A stretch of 64,000 bases of DNA from JBQQPY01 sp052258065 (GCA_052258065.1 JBQQPY010000002.1:558001-622000), one strand, 5' to 3'. Shown: positions 10,021 to 19,654, numbered from the stretch's first letter. The notes: generated by a model from the letters alone, not told the origin. Program-made: numbers and translations.

Positions 10021-10084
10021 TAAAGAAATACTCTTCTGGAGAATGTCAAACACACTATAACAGACATTTATCCTCCAATTTGTG

Positions 10085-10225
10085 GTGAAGATCTCTCTCA
10101 TAACTTGGCTAAATTCAAGTATCGATTTAAGCGACGTAATGACTTTAGATGCTCATACCGCGGTCTTTGTAGCCGTATTGAAAGCATCCACAATGCCATA
10201 CAAGCTTTTATACTAGCTCAATAAA
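10085..10225 (+). repeat. IS1595-derived short element, fragment
   Basis: Matches the transposase C-terminal block of the family in the plus orientation (YLAKFKYRFKRRNDF-like, then IESIHNAIQ in another frame). It lacks both recognisable ends. It lies just downstream of the dapE stop. Confidence 0.6.
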
Positions 10226-10233
10226 AGGGATAA

Positions 10234-11361
10234 TTAGGAAATTAATTGTTCCATGATGTGTTGATACATCCTGCTCAGTAGTTGCAAATCGGTGGCACTT
10301 ACGCACTCATTGACTTTATGGATGGTTGCGTTGACTGGACCTAACTCCACTACCTGCGCGCCCAAACAAGCGATAAATCGCCCATCGGAAGTACCGCCGC
10401 TTGTTTCTAAACGCGGCATTAAATCCTGATAGCACTCCACTGCGCGCACCGCTGCATCGACTAGCGCACCGCGCGCAGTCAGGAAAGGCTGCCCGGATAG
10501 CGACCAGTCAATCCGATATCGCAGTCTATGTCGCTGCATTAGTGTCTCTACATGCTGACGGATGATAGCGTCAGAGATCTCGGTACTGAAACGAAAATTG
10601 AATTGCACCTGCAGCTCGCCTGGAATGATGTTGTTTCTGCCAGTACCGGCATGAATATTGGCTATTTGCATCGTCGTTGCCGGGAAAAAATCGTTGCCCG
10701 CGTCCCACTGAGTTTCTACCAATTCTTTCAATGCGCTCATCGTGCAATGTACGGGATTCTCAGCCAGATGCGGATAGGCAACATGACCTTGTATTCCCTG
10801 AACCAGCAAATTAGCGGTTAGCGAGCCCCGACGGCCATTTTTGATAATATCACCGACCTGGCGGCTGCTAGATGGCTCGCCTACTAGGCAATAGTCCAGC
10901 CGTTCCTGACGAGCCATCAACACCTTAACCACTTTAACCGTACCGTCCCGCGCATCGCCTTCCTCATCGGAGGTAATAAGAAACGCCAGCCGGCCCTGAT
11001 GATGCGGATGTTGGGCAATAAAGCGCTCGGCAGCGACTACCATAGCGGCTAGCGACCCTTTCATATCGGCCGCGCCGCGGCCGTAAAGCAGGCCGTTGCG
11101 CAACGTCGGCTCAAATAGCGGATGATCTCCGTGCTGCGTATTGCCGGCTGGCACCACATCGGTATGGCCGGCAAAGGCCAACGTATCACCCTTACCACGC
11201 CAAGCCCAGAGATTGAGTGTGTCGCCGAACGGCATCGACTCAAGGGTAAAACCCAGCGGCCGCAGGCGGGCCGATATAATCGCCTGGCAACCAGCGTCGT
11301 CAGGGCTTAAGGATGGGCGTTTAATCAATTGCTGCGCGAGTTCTAAGACTGGACAAGACAT
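10234..11361 (-). CDS. dapE: Succinyl-diaminopimelate desuccinylase
   Basis: Hydrolyses N-succinyl-LL-diaminopimelate in the lysine and peptidoglycan precursor pathway. 375 residues, exactly the E. coli length, when started at MSCPVLEL. The open frame extends 24 codons further upstream, but those overlap yffB and have no family counterpart. The M20 dimetal centre is visible: His66 and Asp68 (GHTDVVP), Asp99 (GRGAADMKG), Glu133-Glu134 (DEEGD) and a His near the C-terminus (NATIHKVNE). Its ATG lies one base after the yffB stop, so the two are co-transcribed. Intact. Confidence 0.96.
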   Translation of the reverse strand: MSCPVLELAQQLIKRPSLSPDDAGCQAIISARLRPLGFTLESMPFGDTLNLWAWRGKGDTLAFAGHTDVVPAGNTQHGDHPLFEPTLRNGLLYGRGAADMKGSLAAMVVAAERFIAQHPHHQGRLAFLITSDEEGDARDGTVKVVKVLMARQERLDYCLVGEPSSSRQVGDIIKNGRRGSLTANLLVQGIQGHVAYPHLAENPVHCTMSALKELVETQWDAGNDFFPATTMQIANIHAGTGRNNIIPGELQVQFNFRFSTEISDAIIRQHVETLMQRHRLRYRIDWSLSGQPFLTARGALVDAAVRAVECYQDLMPRLETSGGTSDGRFIACLGAQVVELGPVNATIHKVNECVSATDLQLLSRMYQHIMEQLIS

Positions 11362-11362
11362 A

Positions 11363-11746
11363 TCAGACCTCGCTTGCAGTAAACTGCTGAAAATCCTGAA
11401 GAGAGAACCCAAGCAGCAGAGGACCATCCGCAATCTGCAACAATGGACGTTTGATGATAACCGGTTGTTTGAGCATCATCGACGCTGCGCCGCGGGCGTT
11501 GCCGGCTTCCGCATACTGTTGATCGCTGAGTTTACGCCAAGGCGAGCCGCGGGTATTGAGCAGCGACTGCCAGCCCAGAAGCTCGATAAAGCGCTGCAAA
11601 AGATCGACATTAAAGCCATTATCGCGGTAATCATGAAATCGGTATGGCACCTGCTGTTCGTCAAGCCAGCGGATGGCCTTTTTTATCGTATCGCAGTTTT
11701 TGATACCATAAAGCCTGACAATGGGTTTCTTTAAATCGTTAGACAT
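11363..11746 (-). CDS. yffB: ArsC/Spx-family protein YffB
   Basis: Thioredoxin-fold protein of the ArsC/Spx family, encoded directly before dapE as in E. coli. 127 residues against 118, the extra ones at the N-terminus. The family block YGIKNCDTIKKA carries the single conserved Cys18. LLNTRGSPWRKL and KRPLLQ are also conserved. The exact reaction is not established; a glutathione-linked reductase role is proposed for the family. Intact. Confidence 0.9.
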   Translation of the reverse strand: MSNDLKKPIVRLYGIKNCDTIKKAIRWLDEQQVPYRFHDYRDNGFNVDLLQRFIELLGWQSLLNTRGSPWRKLSDQQYAEAGNARGAASMMLKQPVIIKRPLLQIADGPLLLGFSLQDFQQFTASEV

Positions 11747-11763
11747 AGATAAAGTTACCTTAA

Positions 11764-11995
11764 GTGAGAAAGAAAGTGTCTAGTGGCCTTTTTATTAACC
11801 GGCTAGGGGAAGCAAGGTTCCATGATGAAGGGAAAAGACCGCGGAATCCAGGGTGTTTGTTGGCAAGCTCGTGCTGTGGGCGACAGCGCGACGATGCTTC
11901 TCATGCTCCGCCATTGGCTCACGGGATGACTGCGGTACGACTGAGATAAAGCATGCCTTAACAAGCGACAGCTAAGGCCTTGTTTATATCAAGAT
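11764..11995. other. Unidentified GC-rich remnant upstream of yffB
   Basis: GC-rich stretch with a chance open frame of 61 codons on the plus strand. No protein recognised. In E. coli acrD lies in this position, but I see no match to it. Its right edge passes into AT-rich IS remains. Confidence 0.3.
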
Positions 11996-11999
11996 GTCT

Positions 12000-12165
12000 A
12001 TTGAAGAATATAGTTGAGAGCAAAACATTATGATAATTAGACTCTATAGTTAGACAACTATAGCACCTAAAATCAGAGCTACTTTCAAGAAAGTAACGAG
12101 TTAAAATTTACTTTAGCTAAACGTTATCTCTGAACTGACCGCCTCTAAATGGCAAAAACAAGTGG
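12000..12165 (+). mobile_element. IS481 relic, N-terminal part
   Basis: Head of an IS481-family transposase gene. Broken frames read AKRY then MAKTSG, the ELAKRYNVS..W.KR helix-turn-helix region of the family. It is cut off at 12168, where an AT-rich element begins. Confidence 0.65.
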
Positions 12166-12167
12166 TG

Positions 12168-12790
12168 TTTCCGTAATGCCGTCTTTAAATTAGGAATAAA
12201 TATAAAAATCAGCGAAAAATTAAAAATAAATAAAATAAATTATTTATAACAAGCTAAAATTGATTTCTTATAATTAAGTGATCACTATTACTTTTTTCTC
12301 AAAACTAGAATCATTACAGATTAACGCAGCAACTCCCAACTAAGAAAAATAAACTAAAAAATACATAATTACGCATTTTGCTCAACCATTATCAACATGC
12401 CATATAGCATTATAGGCGCCTTCAATACTGCTAGAAAGAAATGCGGTTATCAGCGCTATCAAATCACAATGTCGACTCAATCGATATTTAAATCTACCTA
12501 AATAATCAGGCGTATCTAGCAACGAATTGCATTCGTAAGTTCCCATTATGGCGTTTTTAATATTCTTCAGCAGACTATTCATCTACTTGAAAGTGCCTAT
12601 TTCCAGTATAGCTTAAGCTGAGCTGGATAAGGCACGCAATCAAGAAAAGTATGATGAAACACCTGAGATTTAAGATCTCCTGCCCTGAATTTACAAAAAA
12701 ATATAACTACCAACCTCCTTAAATAGTAAAGAATTTATTTATTTTTTCATGCTTTTGATAAAATAAAAAATCAGGTTAGGAATAACGGAT
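12168..12790 (+). repeat. AT-rich CCGTCATT element, split by an IS1595-derived element
   Basis: The left end CCGTAATGCCGTC...AAATTAGGAATAAAT lies inside an IS481 relic. The right end AATCAGGTTAGGAATAACGG lies near 12785. The interior matches the family but is interrupted at 12376-12628 by an IS1595-derived element, giving three levels of nesting. Confidence 0.65.
12376..12628 (-). repeat. IS1595-derived short element
   Basis: Best preserved copy of the family. On the minus strand a 66-codon frame starting MNSLLKNIKNAIMGTYEC continues to GRFKYRLSRHCDLIALI, the C-terminus of IS1595-family transposases (NTVLGNLKRAINGTYHAF, then AEFQYRFNRRFDL in the family). It is bounded by TAATTACGCATTTTGCTC and by GGCACGCAATCA, related inverted ends. 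No N-terminal transposase part is present. Confidence 0.75.
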
Positions 12791-12889
12791 TAAAAACACC
12801 CACAATACCATAAATCCTATTGAGAATAGCTGTACAATATGCGTAATTAGGTTTAATTATAAGCAACCAGTTTTGGTTAGTTATAATTT

Positions 12890-13560
12890 ATCTTGATTAT
12901 GTATTTTGTTCAACCAAAGCACTTTTACCTATTCTAGTTTATTAATCAGCAATTCATATATTCCATGAATAATTTTTCTCTAAGTTCTCGCGCGTTCTTA
13001 CGGTCAGGGGTTAAGATTTCAAATAATCTGATCAACTGAGACGGGTAGCTCCATGCATGTAGTGACCAATAGATATTCAATAAACTTTTCTACTTCAGCT
13101 GGTTAGAGTAAAAAATTCTCTGCAACCGGAAGTTACAGTTCTATATCTAAAGGAAACCGAAATCGCGGTTCAAAAATTGATGCGTATTTTGATTTTATCT
13201 TTGCGCTCATTGATAGATTTTTAATCTAATCTCATATAAATACGTGCTTCTCTGAACAGCATTTTCAGCATTCAAACGCACCTCACTACTCCATCGTCTT
13301 TACCGCCATATGATAACGGTTAAAAAGACTGCACATGCCACTAAACAAGAGTGCGACGATGTAGTTCATGCGCGTAAATTATGGTTTGGAAATATCATAT
13401 TTTTACGAGATCAGCTTATCATCATTAATGAAACGGCAACAAAATATGAGCAGATCAGCACTACAGAAGACAAAATCAAAGACACTTGGCTAAGAATTCA
13501 GGCGCCCGCTGGAACACGAGGATACTTACTGCTGGCATCGATTATTCCGCACCTCATTTT
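12890..13560 (+). mobile_element. IS630-type A transposase relic
   Basis: Most of an IS630-type A gene. A surviving frame at 13310-13627 reads KKTAHATKQECDDVVHAR then KLWFGNIIFLRDQLIIINET, the first acidic (DDE) block of IS630 transposases, with Asp replaced by Asn. The C-terminal half is missing; the copy runs into a type B relic at about 13560. Confidence 0.8.
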
Positions 13561-14055
13561 TTCATTTTACCGACAAGGATGCGTAATGTCTCTATGGTCA
13601 GTGAACCGACAGCCTATCGGCGGCTAATCAAGGTAACTAAGCATAAAATCAGGATCGATTAGGCTCACTTTCTTCAGGATATTTTAATACCATATCCTTA
13701 CGCATAGCGAATTACGCTGGTCATAAATGATATCAACATCCATAGCCCAGGTTGGTTATACTCAGCTTTCTTGTCGGATAAAGTCAAGGCTTGATAGGAT
13801 CATTTTGAGTTCGTTTACACACTTAAACATGGCAGGTGACTAACCATGGCGGAAATTAAACTTAATACGGATAATGCCTTAATTGTTATATTGATAAGAT
13901 TGAGGCGTCACAAAGAGAAATCACCGCTTGGCAAGCATAACACGAACAGATAAATGTTAAGATCAATGGACATTTCAGTACTAAAAATAATCAGTATCAA
14001 GCTTAAGCGTCTTTATCCGTCATTTAATGTATAATTAAACACTCGTAAGCTGGCT
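13560..14055 (+). mobile_element. IS630-type B transposase relic, C-terminal part
   Basis: Starts in the REPLTGRRLTKVTEHKT region (here in broken frames near 13597-13650) and runs to the gene end. It is nearly parallel to 4590-5050, 25940-26400 and 38100-38480. Multiple stops and frameshifts. Confidence 0.75.
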
Positions 14056-14203
14056 GCTGGCAACGAAAAAGTCTCTTTACTGTCTTGCCTGATTCTGAAA
14101 GCGGCAGATGATGCAGCTCTATTCATCATTTCTTTACACAATGAGGTTTTTTTGGCATCATCTTGCCGGTTAAAAATTATGGCATTTACATCTAGAGGAT
14201 TCG

Positions 14204-14422
14204 ATGGCCAAAGAAGACAATATTGAAATACAAGGCACTGTACTAGACACGCTGCCTAACACTATGTTCCGCGTAGAATTAGAAAACAGACATGTGGTGA
14301 CCGCACACATCTCTGGTAAAATGCGCAAGAACTACATTCGCATTCTGACGGGCGATAAAGTTACCGTTGAGCTAACCCCGTACGATCTAAGCAAAGGCCG
14401 CATTGTCTTCCGCAGTCGCTGA
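14204..14422 (+). CDS. infA: Translation initiation factor IF-1
   Basis: Binds the 30S A site and assists IF-2 and IF-3 during initiation. 72 residues, the E. coli length, with only three differences from the E. coli sequence that I can see (Ile9, Asp15, Arg29). Single S1/OB fold domain with the block GKMRKNYIRILTGDKVTVEL. AGAGGA ribosome site. It stands alone among IS remains; aat, its usual upstream neighbour, is gone. Intact. Confidence 0.98.
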   Translation: MAKEDNIEIQGTVLDTLPNTMFRVELENRHVVTAHISGKMRKNYIRILTGDKVTVELTPYDLSKGRIVFRSR

Positions 14423-14437
14423 GATGATCTGAGGGCG

Positions 14438-14457
14438 TTGCCGGCCGGTCCCGGCAA
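14438..14457 (+). terminator. GC-rich hairpin behind infA
   Basis: Perfect inverted repeat TTGCCGG/CCGGCAA with a 6-nt loop, 16 nt after the infA stop. There is no run of T behind it, so Rho-independent action is uncertain. Confidence 0.4.
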
Positions 14458-14459
14458 AG

Positions 14460-14890
14460 ATTATCATCGATGTGATGTATAAACATTTCCCTTGCCGCGA
14501 AGCCAGCGAGCACTTTTTTGGCCTTAATAGCTGAAGAAGGTTATAGCGCCGGCACGGCCCATCTATCCGATGCATTATTCAGATTATTGCCTTTCTTCGA
14601 CTCGAGGATGCTATGCAGGTCCGCTCAGGTAAATCTGACTCGCACTGGCTATTGCTACGCAGACTGCGTTCCGCCCGCGCTTCTATTTTCTCTACCCGAC
14701 TCCCGGCCGCACTCGCTCAAGCGTCTCTCTCTGATCCGCTTTGCTAACGCCTTGCAACAGCCATTATGGCAAGAAGATTACGCAGCAGTTCTGGCGCTTT
14801 AGCACAGCAATGCGGAAAGCAACGGTGCGACAACGCGGAAGTTTTCAACAGGATATTAATAATCCTCCGGTGCAGGCATAAACCGCTATT
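14460..14890. other. Unidentified GC-rich gene remnant
   Basis: A 94-codon open frame (14518-14802, plus) lies here, but its other frames are equally rich and I recognise no protein. clpA, aat and cydC, which are near infA in E. coli, were compared by eye without a match. Probably a decayed chromosomal gene. Confidence 0.3.
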
Positions 14891-14894
14891 CCAC

Positions 14895-15205
14895 ACCGAA
14901 AACATTAAAAATAAATAAAATCAATTATTTATAGCTAATTAAGATTGGTTATTCATAATTAAAGCTGATTATGTGCCTTACCCAGTTTAGCTTGAGCTAT
15001 ACTAAAAATAGATAATTTCAAGTAGATAAATATGCTAGAGAGTGTCAAATGGGCGCTTATCATGCAATTCGTGCCCAACATACGTTTTATTACCTAACTG
15101 TCTCGACTTAACCGACATTATGCATTTAGAGCACTAATACCGCGCTTCTTGCTAGTGGCATTGAAAGCATTTACAATGCTATATAGTCTGTTGAAGTTAG
15201 AACAC
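14895..15205 (+). repeat. AT-rich element fragment joined to IS1595-derived element
   Basis: 14895-14961 is a piece of the AT-rich family (AAAAATAAATAAAATCAATT block). From 14962 the IS1595-derived element begins with CTGATTATGTGCCTTACCC and continues through YHAIRAQHTFYYL to IESIYNAI in broken frames, ending near 15205. Confidence 0.65.
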
Positions 15206-15239
15206 CTTTTGTCTATTGCATTTTATTAAAGAGTATATT

Positions 15240-15420
15240 CTTATAGAGAGAACCTAAGGTCGCTAGTGATTAGATTCATTGAGATAAACCGCTGTACACG
15301 TTCAGCCTCGGATAGATATAATATAACCTCTTCTACTATAACTCGTTTAAGTAAACAATTCCGTAATGCCGGAAATTACAGCTCCAACTTAGAGGAAACT
15401 TAAATCGATGAACAGGCCTA
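15240..15420 (+). mobile_element. IS630-type A fragment
   Basis: Short piece of the N-terminal third of a type A element, recognised by the block TTCCGTAATGCCGGAAATTA...TTAGAGGAAACTTAAATC shared with 8620-8680 and 13110-13160. Confidence 0.6.
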
Positions 15421-15424
15421 ATTT

Positions 15425-15995
15425 CATCAAAACTCCTAAATGCATAGAACTGTAAGGCTGACAATACACGCTAAGCACGTTCTCCATAGCCGCAACGAAT
15501 TCGGGCATTATCTTCTAGCAGAATAGCCCAACCGATCCTCGTCTGTGGCTTCAGTTCGTTTTTTGCGTTTTACTTTTTCACTCGAGATCATTTTGATGGA
15601 TTATAGCTTTATAGCGTTATCAGCAAGTAGTTGCAAGGTCTGCTGTCCCTGCCTCTCTGGCGGCTCGCTGCAGCTAAGTGCAATCAAATACGCTTCGGCA
15701 TCGCCATTCACAATGCGATCATACACCAGCTTACTCTGTTTACCGTTCAGGCTTGCTTTAAGCTTTTTCGATAAAATAACACTCAATATATATGCGCATC
15801 CATTTATAAAATCTTGCCAAAGGCCTAGCCACTCAGGCGCTTTACGCGTATACTTATTAATGTGTTATAATTTAAAAAAATCAATTTGTTCACAACTTTC
15901 TGTTTGGCATATTTGTCCTTGCTGACTAACGCTTCTAGTTGCGTTCTTTCTACCAACACGAGAGTAGAAATGTATTCTCTATTCTTCTATTTTTG
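15425..15995 (-). mobile_element. IS630-type B relic, N-terminal half
   Basis: On the minus strand a frame at 15601-15786 reads GDAEAYLIALSCSEPPERQ then TLQLLADNAIKL, the N-terminal domain of type B transposases (EAHLIALSCSEPPEG...RLLADKVVEL). The ILDED-like catalytic half is absent. Confidence 0.75.
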
Positions 15996-16038
15996 AAGAT
16001 CTCTGCGGCTCTGTCTAAAGATACTGCAGGCACCACTT

Positions 16039-16227
16039 TTACGCCTTAAGACAATAAATTAAGATCATGACACGACCGCCACAACATGACCATCTGTAGG
16101 CAATTAGCTTGCAGATCTGGAATTGGCGCCAGTCCGTTAAGCAATCTCCTAATTCCAGACTCATCATCAGCGACTGACACGCTTCCCGTGTTGTCGGGGC
16201 CAGAAGCGCCTCAACATTTATTTTCAT
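16039..16227 (-). pseudogene. yeaC: YeaC remnant
   Basis: Minus-strand frame starting MKINVEALLAPTTREACQSL with ELGDCLTDW further on resembles the start of E. coli YeaC (MNIDDLVNIMTPEVYQRL, ELGKWPDG). 62 codons remain of about 90, and the second half is scrambled. It lies 42 nt behind msrB, the E. coli order msrB-yeaC, opposite gapA. Identification rests on position plus a short similarity. Confidence 0.55.
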
Positions 16228-16269
16228 ACTTTTATATATAATAATCACCTGAATCGATAAATTAGATGA

Positions 16270-16666
16270 TTATCTGGCTATTTCCTCACCGTTTTCGCCA
16301 TCTTTGAAACGTAGAGACGCGCTGTTGACAGAAAATTCGTTAGGGTAGACTACGACAGCCGGTCGGGAAAACATGCTCTAAATGAGCATCTCAACCGCCG
16401 AAATTGATTTCTACCCGCCGCAAGTTAGCGAATGGCATTCATGGTTTACCGATTCAGAAAACCGGGTCAGTGATAGCCTGATTTATAATTTCATTTCGGA
16501 GAAAAATAGTAGCGCCTGATAAACTGGGCAATAGTATTATCCCGTTCGTGCATTTTCCATTAGCTTACTTACTGTACGGGAGTTCCGTGGCCGGCCGCTG
16601 AGTGACATAGTGCCGCATGTCGGTCATCACTTTGTCAGATAATCGTGTACGTATATTATTAGGCAT
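16270..16666 (-). pseudogene. msrB: Methionine-(R)-sulfoxide reductase MsrB, decayed
   Basis: Near full-length but broken in several places. Reading the minus strand across frames gives DMRHYVTQRPATELPYS (family EMQFYVTQNHGTEPPFT), then a GYH.PGFLN piece (SGCGWPSFYEP), then AHLEHVFPTG (AHLGHVFPDG) and finally the well-kept end SVNSASLRFKDGENGEEI followed by TAA at 16270-16272. At least two stops and several frame changes. MsrB normally reduces oxidised methionine and lies divergent from gapA, as here. Confidence 0.8.
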
Positions 16667-16954
16667 TGTTGCGTGTTTCTGACGAGAGATAGAAAAGATT
16701 TCTAGTAAAGCTATTATAAAAAATAACTAGCAACACTATATTCAGTGTTGCAACAAGCTCTATAAAGCACACTTATCTCCGTAGAAACATGGCTCTTATT
16801 ACACATTGCAACCTATCACAGGTCATATTGGATTATCACGATCCTGTACCTGCTTCAGTTTTATTGACGTCTATTTATACATATTATACATGCAAATAGG
16901 CATCAGGATTAATTTATCGCAACTATTGACCCGCCATTACGAAGATAAATTAGG
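16667..16954. other. AT-rich spacer without recognised content
   Basis: No gene or known repeat recognised. A small hairpin CAACACT/AGTGTTG lies at about 16730-16750. Confidence 0.4.
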
Positions 16955-17545
16955 AATCAATACAAAAATCAGTAAAAATAAAAATAAATCAAGAAAATTA
17001 TTTATAACAAAAAGACAAATATTTACAATAAAACCTGGTTTTTATATTGCTCAGTGAACCTTAACAGCTATGTAGCATTTTGAGTGATTTTAATGCTACT
17101 ATTAGATATAGTATTATCAGTGCCCCTCAGTCATAATATTAATTAAACTAATACTTACATTCAGCTAGGTAACAAGGGTATGCCAGCCATGAATTACATA
17201 GCAAGTATCCATTATGCGTTTTGATATTCTCCAAGAGAGAATTTATTCATTTGAAAAATTTCTATTTTTAGTGCAGCTTAGGCTTAGCTAAGCTAGCTAC
17301 CTAATCAAGTAATTGCATGATTACTGTTACTTTTCTCTCAAAAGTAGAATCACTACAGATTGATGCAGAAATTCTTCAGTCAAATAAAATAAACTAAAAA
17401 ATATGACGAAACATATAAGATATAAAATCTTACGCTCTTGGTTTACAAAATAATATAACAATCTTTACATTATATATAAGGAATTTGTTTATAGTCTCTT
17501 GTTTTTTTAGTAAGATAAAAAATCAGGCATGAAATAACAGATTGA
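16955..17545 (+). repeat. AT-rich CCGTCATT element, split by an IS1595-derived element
   Basis: Left part 16955-17035 (AAATTAGGAATCAATACAAA) and right part 17313-17545 ending in AATCAGGCATGAAATAACAG belong to one AT-rich element. It is interrupted by an IS1595-derived element at about 17036-17312. The right end touches the gapA promoter. Confidence 0.65.
17036..17312 (-). repeat. IS1595-derived short element
   Basis: Minus-strand frames give INSLLENIKTHNGYLLCNSW, the start of the family block, between ends near ATTGCTCAG (17049) and CTACCTAATCAAG (about 17310). Strongly decayed. Confidence 0.6.
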
Positions 17546-17570
17546 CACAATTTTGCGTCGACGCTATTCA
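17542..17570 (+). promoter_or_regulatory. Sigma-70 type promoter of gapA
   Basis: TTGACA at 17542-17547, a 17-nt spacer and TATTCA at 17565-17570, 57 nt before the gapA ATG. The -35 box is perfect and starts right where the AT-rich element ends. Confidence 0.65.
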
Positions 17571-17626
17571 ATATTTTTAAATTTACAACTAACCTTTTAT
17601 TCATTATTAAATAGCTGGTAAAATAT

Positions 17627-18608
17627 ATGACTATTAAAGTAGGTATTAACGGTTTTGGCCGTATTGGCCGTATTATTCTCCGTGCTGCGCAAGAACGTAA
17701 GGACATTGAAATTGTTGGCATTAACGACCTGTTGAATGCGGATTATATGGCCTATATGCTAAAGTACGACTCGACGCATGGCCGCTTTAACGGCACTATC
17801 GCCGTAGAAAACGGTTATCTGGTAGTAAACGGCAAAAGCATCCGCTGCACTTCTGAAAAAGATCCAGCTAATCTGCAGTGGGGCCATGTCGACAGCCACC
17901 GGCATCTTCCTGACCGATAAAGCCGCACGCAAGCACATCAGCGCCGGTGCCAAAAAGGTGGTCTTGACCGGGCCGTCCAAAGATAGCACCCCGATGTTTG
18001 TTATGGGCGTTAACCACAAGGCCTATAATGGCCAGGATATCGTTTCGAACGCTTCCTGCACCACTAACTGCGTAGCGCCGCTGGTCAAGGTCATCAACGA
18101 CAATTTCGGTATCGTTGAAGCCCTGATGACCACCGTGCACGCCACTACTGCTACCCAAAAAACCGTTGATGGTCAGTCTGATAAAGACTGGCGCGGTGGC
18201 CGTGGCGCGCCTCAGAATATTATTCCCTCCTCTACCGGTGCGGCTGACGCAGTAGGTAAACTTATTCCCGAACTGAACGGTAAACTGACCGGCATGTCCT
18301 TCCGCGTCCCAACACCGAATGTCTCGGTTGTTGACTTGACTGCGCGTCTGGAAATGCCGGCTTCGCATGAAGACATCTGCACCGCCATCAAAAAAGCAGC
18401 TGAAGGCGAGCTGAAAGGCGTGATGGGCTACATACATGAAGACGTGGTTTCCACAGATTTCAACGGCGAGAAACTGACATCAATATTCGATGCTAAAGCG
18501 AGTATTGTACTAAACGATAAATTTGTTAAATTGATTGCTTGGTACGATAACGAAACCGGTTATTCTAATAAAGTTTTAGATCTGATCTCCTATATCTCAA
18601 GTAAATAA
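17627..18608 (+). pseudogene. gapA: Glyceraldehyde-3-phosphate dehydrogenase, frameshifted
   Basis: GAPDH converts glyceraldehyde 3-phosphate to 1,3-bisphosphoglycerate with NAD. Residues 1-85 (MTIKVGINGFGRIGR, NAD-binding) are in one frame. From 17895 the rest continues in another frame, including the catalytic Cys in SNASCTTNCVAPL and the end DNETGYSNKVLDLISYI. At 17882-17894 only 13 nt stand where about 30 are expected between LQW and ATG (E. coli DEVGVDVVAE), a net loss of 17 nt. Everything else aligns without gaps, so the lesion is recent or a sequence error. A downstream ATG at 17886 cannot give an active enzyme, because the NAD domain would be missing. Confidence 0.9.
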
Positions 18609-18624
18609 GCTTATTGAAAGGATG

Positions 18625-18651
18625 AAAAGGCCTCAGCAATGTTGCCTTTTT
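18625..18651 (+). terminator. Rho-independent terminator of gapA
   Basis: Stem AAAAGGC/GCCTTTT (18625-18631, 18644-18650) with a 12-nt loop, 16 nt behind the stop; the stem's T run continues into TTTAT. Confidence 0.7.
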
Positions 18652-18689
18652 ATATCACATCCATATATATAATAAACCATTTAGCTTTA

Positions 18690-19135
18690 AACTTTATTTA
18701 AATATTTTATAGACTGCGATAGAACTTTACTAACCAATACCGATTAAGGTAATTCCTAATTGTAGAACCAGACATATTATTGCAGCGTAAGCTTGAACTC
18801 TTTACTAGAATAATAATGGTAGCTTTGTAGCATATCGTTCATACGCCCATTAATTTGCCTAACCATACGATTCGTTTACAGGTACATCGGCAGGCTAAAA
18901 AACAACCTGTAAATTCTTTGTCATTGTCTTTAACTGCACGATTAATCGTCATGAGACATCTTTAGTCAAGATCAGGCAAGAAGCCCGCTGCATTATCTGC
19001 AGTCTTAGCTTTACAGAAACATACAAAGCTCTGTCTAGTCACTCGATCTATGCATATAAAAGATAATGTCGTCAGGTTTTATTTAGCATTTGTGAAAGAT
19101 ATTTCACATTCACACCACCGGTTAATAGCTGATTC
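18690..19135 (-). mobile_element. IS481 relic, C-terminal half
   Basis: Begins at 18700 with the IS481 right end (AGACTGCGATAGAACTTTACTAACCAATACCG) and runs backwards through the region that in other copies encodes DNGKEFT and the YLFVAIDRATR block. Many stops. Confidence 0.65.
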
Positions 19136-19492
19136 GCTCTGCTAATCAAATTACTATTCTTTTACGTAATAAAAATAATCTTGGATCTTTTCAATCATGA
19201 GACAGTTCGACAAGTGACCATAAGCGAATCTATGTGCACAATCCCCAGATCAAAAACCTCAAGCAGAGCACTAACGCGGCTTCCTGGAGGTATGCCAGTC
19301 AGAAATTTGCTTCGCTTACGTATCAGTGCGCAGAGGCTTCAAAGTACGTTTATAAGTACTTTTTACACCGCATGCGTTTGGCATGGTAGCGTCTTTATGA
19401 CGACTGATTTTAACAAGAAACTATTTTAGTTAGTAGTATCGAGCTTTTTCAATTGAAAGTGATATATAAGATAGCATTTCTGCACCTCAATT
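19136..19492. other. Unidentified remnant between gapA and pth
   Basis: Moderate GC content and an 82-codon chance frame (19181-19429, plus) with no recognisable motif. It may derive from a chromosomal gene. yeaD, the E. coli neighbour of gapA, was considered without a match. Confidence 0.3.
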
Positions 19493-19495
19493 AGC

Positions 19496-19647
19496 GTCTT
19501 ACTCAGATTCTTTAATAAGAAAAAAGATCACATATCTATCCCTGCGGGATAATACTATAGAATTTTTCTTCTTACAGATAATTGCAGCAAAAAAGATCGC
19601 TTTTATTTGTGTGAATAGACACAAGTATCAATAAATCTGAGTTAAGA
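19496..19647. repeat. Small element with TCAGATTT/AAATCTGA terminal repeats
   Basis: Left end TCTTACTCAGATTCTTTAAT and right end ATCAATAAATCTGAGTTAAG are inverted copies of one another. The interior of about 110 nt matches 21205-21331 over its full length. A third copy lies at 61484-61632. Too short to code for a transposase. Confidence 0.55.
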
Positions 19648-19654
19648 TCTATTT

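Noticed and set aside
11362..11433. 24-codon N-terminal extension of DapE
   Set aside because: It overlaps yffB and has no counterpart in the family; the MSCPV start matches E. coli.
12382..12582. 66-codon minus-strand frame as a small novel gene
   Set aside because: It is the C-terminus of an IS1595 transposase inside a repeat present eight times in the window.
13310..13627. 105-codon plus-strand frame as a hypothetical protein
   Set aside because: The first part is an IS630 DDE block and the rest runs through a junction into another IS630 relic.
17868..18437. 189-codon minus-strand frame opposite gapA
   Set aside because: Shadow frame of a GC-rich conserved gene; the plus strand encodes GAPDH.
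17886..18608. 240-codon frame beginning at an internal ATG of gapA as a separate short protein
   Set aside because: It is the catalytic part of GAPDH without its NAD-binding domain; the ATG is created by the deletion and has no ribosome site.
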